A stretch of 64,000 nucleotides of DNA from Taishania sp. (lineage in GTDB: Bacteria > Bacteroidota > Bacteroidia > Flavobacteriales_D > Crocinitomicaceae). Below are positions 62,719 to 64,000 of the stretch, one piece after another. The DNA is taken from the NCBI GenBank assembly GCA_030150045.1, contig JASLGM010000027.1:1-64000 (forward strand). The letters are read 5' to 3'. Both the position numbers and the translations under genes were made by a program. The stretch's first letter is position 1. The number at the start of each line of letters is the position of its first letter. A model generated the notes under the pieces. That model did no database searches. It saw only the letters and a list, made by a program, of their open reading frames with translations, and had not been told where the DNA came from.

Positions 62719-63900
62719 ATGGAAAACCGGATTTTTTTTCTGTATGACAATGCGCATCGTGGGCATTTTGGTTTTAATTGTAAGGCTGTATTGCGTTTTG
62801 ATGTGGATGTTGACTTTCTTGCTTTGGATGCTTTCATGGAAACGTACAAAGGGAATCCGATTTTTACGCTATTATCTTATGATGTGAAGAATTCGGTGGA
62901 GGCGCTCACGTCGGAAAACAAGGATGTAATTCAGGCGCCTTTATTGTTATTTGTGGTTGCTGAAGAATATGTGAAACTGGACGGTGAACACACGGATATA
63001 TCGCATTTGAGCGAGGCGGCAAAATGTACTTTATCTTCTCTACTCATTCGGAATAAACAGGCTTTCCCTGCGGTGTTCAAACCTCAAACGTCGAAAGAAA
63101 AGTATCTTGAAACGGTTATTAAATTAAAGGAACATATTCAGCAGGGGGATTTTTATGAGATCAATTATTGCCAGGAATTTGTTGCAAATGACGTGGAAAA
63201 CATTTCCCCTATTTCGATTTACCAAACGGTAAATGAAATTACTTCGGCGCCTTTTTCGGCGTTTTTTCAATATGATGATTTTGCTTTGGCTTGTGGGAGT
63301 CCTGAACGGTATTTGCAACGTCGGGGAAACCATTTAATGACGCAACCTATCAAAGGTACGGCTCCTCGTGGCCAAAATATTACTACTGATGAGGATTTGA
63401 AAAATGGGCTTTTGTTGGATCCAAAGGAGCGTGCTGAAAATGTGATGATTGTTGATTTAGTGCGTAATGATTTGTCTAAAATTGCATGTAAAGGGAGTGT
63501 AAAAGTTCCTGAGTTATTTGGCATTTATTCGTTTCCAACGGTACATCAAATGATATCTACAGTCACTTGTGAGCTTTCGACAGATTGTAAAACATCGGAT
63601 ATCATAAAGGCAACTTTTCCTATGGGAAGCATGACGGGCGCTCCGAAAATAAGTGCGATGAACCACAGTGAAAAATACGAAGCTTTTAAGCGTGGAATTT
63701 ATGCTGGTTCTGTCGGAATTGTAGAACCAAACGGTGATTTTGATTGGAATGTGGTTATTCGAAGCATTACGATGAATCTTTCAACAAAAACGCTTTCTTG
63801 TGCTGTTGGCGGTGCTATTACGATAGATTGTATTCCAGAGAAGGAATACGAAGAATGTTTAATTAAGGTTGGTCGAATTTTAGCTCCTTTTCAAGTATGA
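62719..63900 (+). CDS. pabB: Aminodeoxychorismate synthase component I (PabB-like)
   Basis: About 393 residues of the chorismate-utilising family. The active-site segments are QPIKGTAPRG (PIKGT, with the Lys of PabB rather than PIAGT of TrpE), DPKERAENVMIVDLVRNDLSK, STVTCEL and FPMGSMTGAPKISAM. It would convert chorismate and glutamine-derived ammonia to 4-amino-4-deoxychorismate for folate synthesis. The ATG at 62719 begins MENRIFFLYD; a GTG two codons upstream is less likely. The stop overlaps tilS by 4 bp. Confidence 0.9.
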   Translation: MENRIFFLYDNAHRGHFGFNCKAVLRFDVDVDFLALDAFMETYKGNPIFTLLSYDVKNSVEALTSENKDVIQAPLLLFVVAEEYVKLDGEHTDISHLSEAAKCTLSSLLIRNKQAFPAVFKPQTSKEKYLETVIKLKEHIQQGDFYEINYCQEFVANDVENISPISIYQTVNEITSAPFSAFFQYDDFALACGSPERYLQRRGNHLMTQPIKGTAPRGQNITTDEDLKNGLLLDPKERAENVMIVDLVRNDLSKIACKGSVKVPELFGIYSFPTVHQMISTVTCELSTDCKTSDIIKATFPMGSMTGAPKISAMNHSEKYEAFKRGIYAGSVGIVEPNGDFDWNVVIRSITMNLSTKTLSCAVGGAITIDCIPEKEYEECLIKVGRILAPFQV

Positions 63901-64000
63901 AAGTAGATATTTCCTTCCTCTCTCCTTTTCGTTCACAAACGTTATATGTAGCTTGTAGTGGTGGTTTGGATTCTATGGCATTGGCTTACTATTTATTGTC
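63897..64000 (+). CDS. tilS: tRNA(Ile)-lysidine synthase, N-terminal fragment
   Basis: Starts at the ATGA overlap with pabB and runs off the window. The visible ~34 residues contain VACSGGLDSMALAYYLL, the SGGxDS PP-loop motif of TilS, which attaches lysine to C34 of tRNA-Ile(CAU). Only the first domain's beginning is seen, so the assignment rests on this motif and start position. Confidence 0.75.
   Translation, partial: MKVDISFLSPFRSQTLYVACSGGLDSMALAYYLL

Noticed and set aside
62713..62721. GTG start two codons upstream of the pabB ATG
   Set aside because: The ATG gives a normal family N-terminus, and the GTG falls on the last bases of the -7-like box.

Overview
The window is low-GC bacterial chromosome from the Bacteroidota. 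It is most likely Flavobacteriales, perhaps a Fluviicola/Crocinitomicaceae-like freshwater or soil organism (inference). Support: type IX secretion (T9SS) markers (a PorX regulator, a PorE-like OmpA protein, several proteins with C-terminal T9SS sorting domains), TonB-dependent receptors, -7 boxes of the Bacteroidota form TAnnTTTG, and a flexirubin/aryl-polyene pigment locus.

Layout. 1-8.8 kb: a small membrane protein, prfC (RF3), a leftward overlapping operon porX-tsaE-ald-HsdR_N-like protein, an HD phosphohydrolase and a carboxypeptidase-regulatory-like protein. 9-17 kb: guaB, two SurA-type periplasmic prolyl isomerases, a MoxR ATPase and an M28 metallopeptidase. 17.6-22.9 kb: a cobalamin riboswitch followed by a tight four-gene B12-uptake operon (DUF4465/BtuH-like T9SS protein, BtuB, BtuG-like lipoprotein, second T9SS surface protein), closed by a hairpin. 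23.3-27.4 kb: a second TonB receptor with a T9SS protein upstream. 27.6-31.8 kb: queE, PorE-like protein, UbiA-family prenyltransferase, Maf. 32-33 kb: a TonB-C-like protein, an ArsR regulator and a repeat-rich gap.

33.1-52.9 kb is the pigment locus, two divergent blocks. Leftward: an MMPL exporter-acyltransferase-methyltransferase fusion, a CrtI-like oxidoreductase, a halogenase-like flavoprotein and two FKBPs. Rightward: fifteen nearly contiguous genes with an aromatic amino acid lyase, ketoreductase, four ketosynthase-fold proteins plus a small putative fifth, two ACPs, two dehydratases, thioesterase, acyltransferase, deacetylase and LolA. Leftward GT2-DUF2062 and FkbM genes follow. Together they should make an aromatic starter from Tyr/Phe, extend it to a polyene and move or esterify it to the outer membrane.

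54.9-62.3 kb is accessory: a candidate ~220-nt structured RNA, an acyltransferase, a small membrane protein reading into a repeat, and three defence-like genes in one orientation (HEPN-type protein, PvuRts1I/AbaSI-like modification-dependent endonuclease, DUF4062-STAND protein). Each of the three has an attC-like inverted repeat at its 3' end, suggesting a mobile-cassette array with no integrase in the window. The window ends with pabB and the start of tilS.

A recurrent intergenic repeat system in two modules (A, about 80-185 bp; B, about 145-160 bp) is scattered through the gaps. Conserved cores flank hairpin arms whose sequences differ from copy to copy but stay self-complementary. A separate family of ~25-35 bp AT-rich palindromes lies in the same gaps. 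I found no rRNA, tRNA, CRISPR array or transposase gene.
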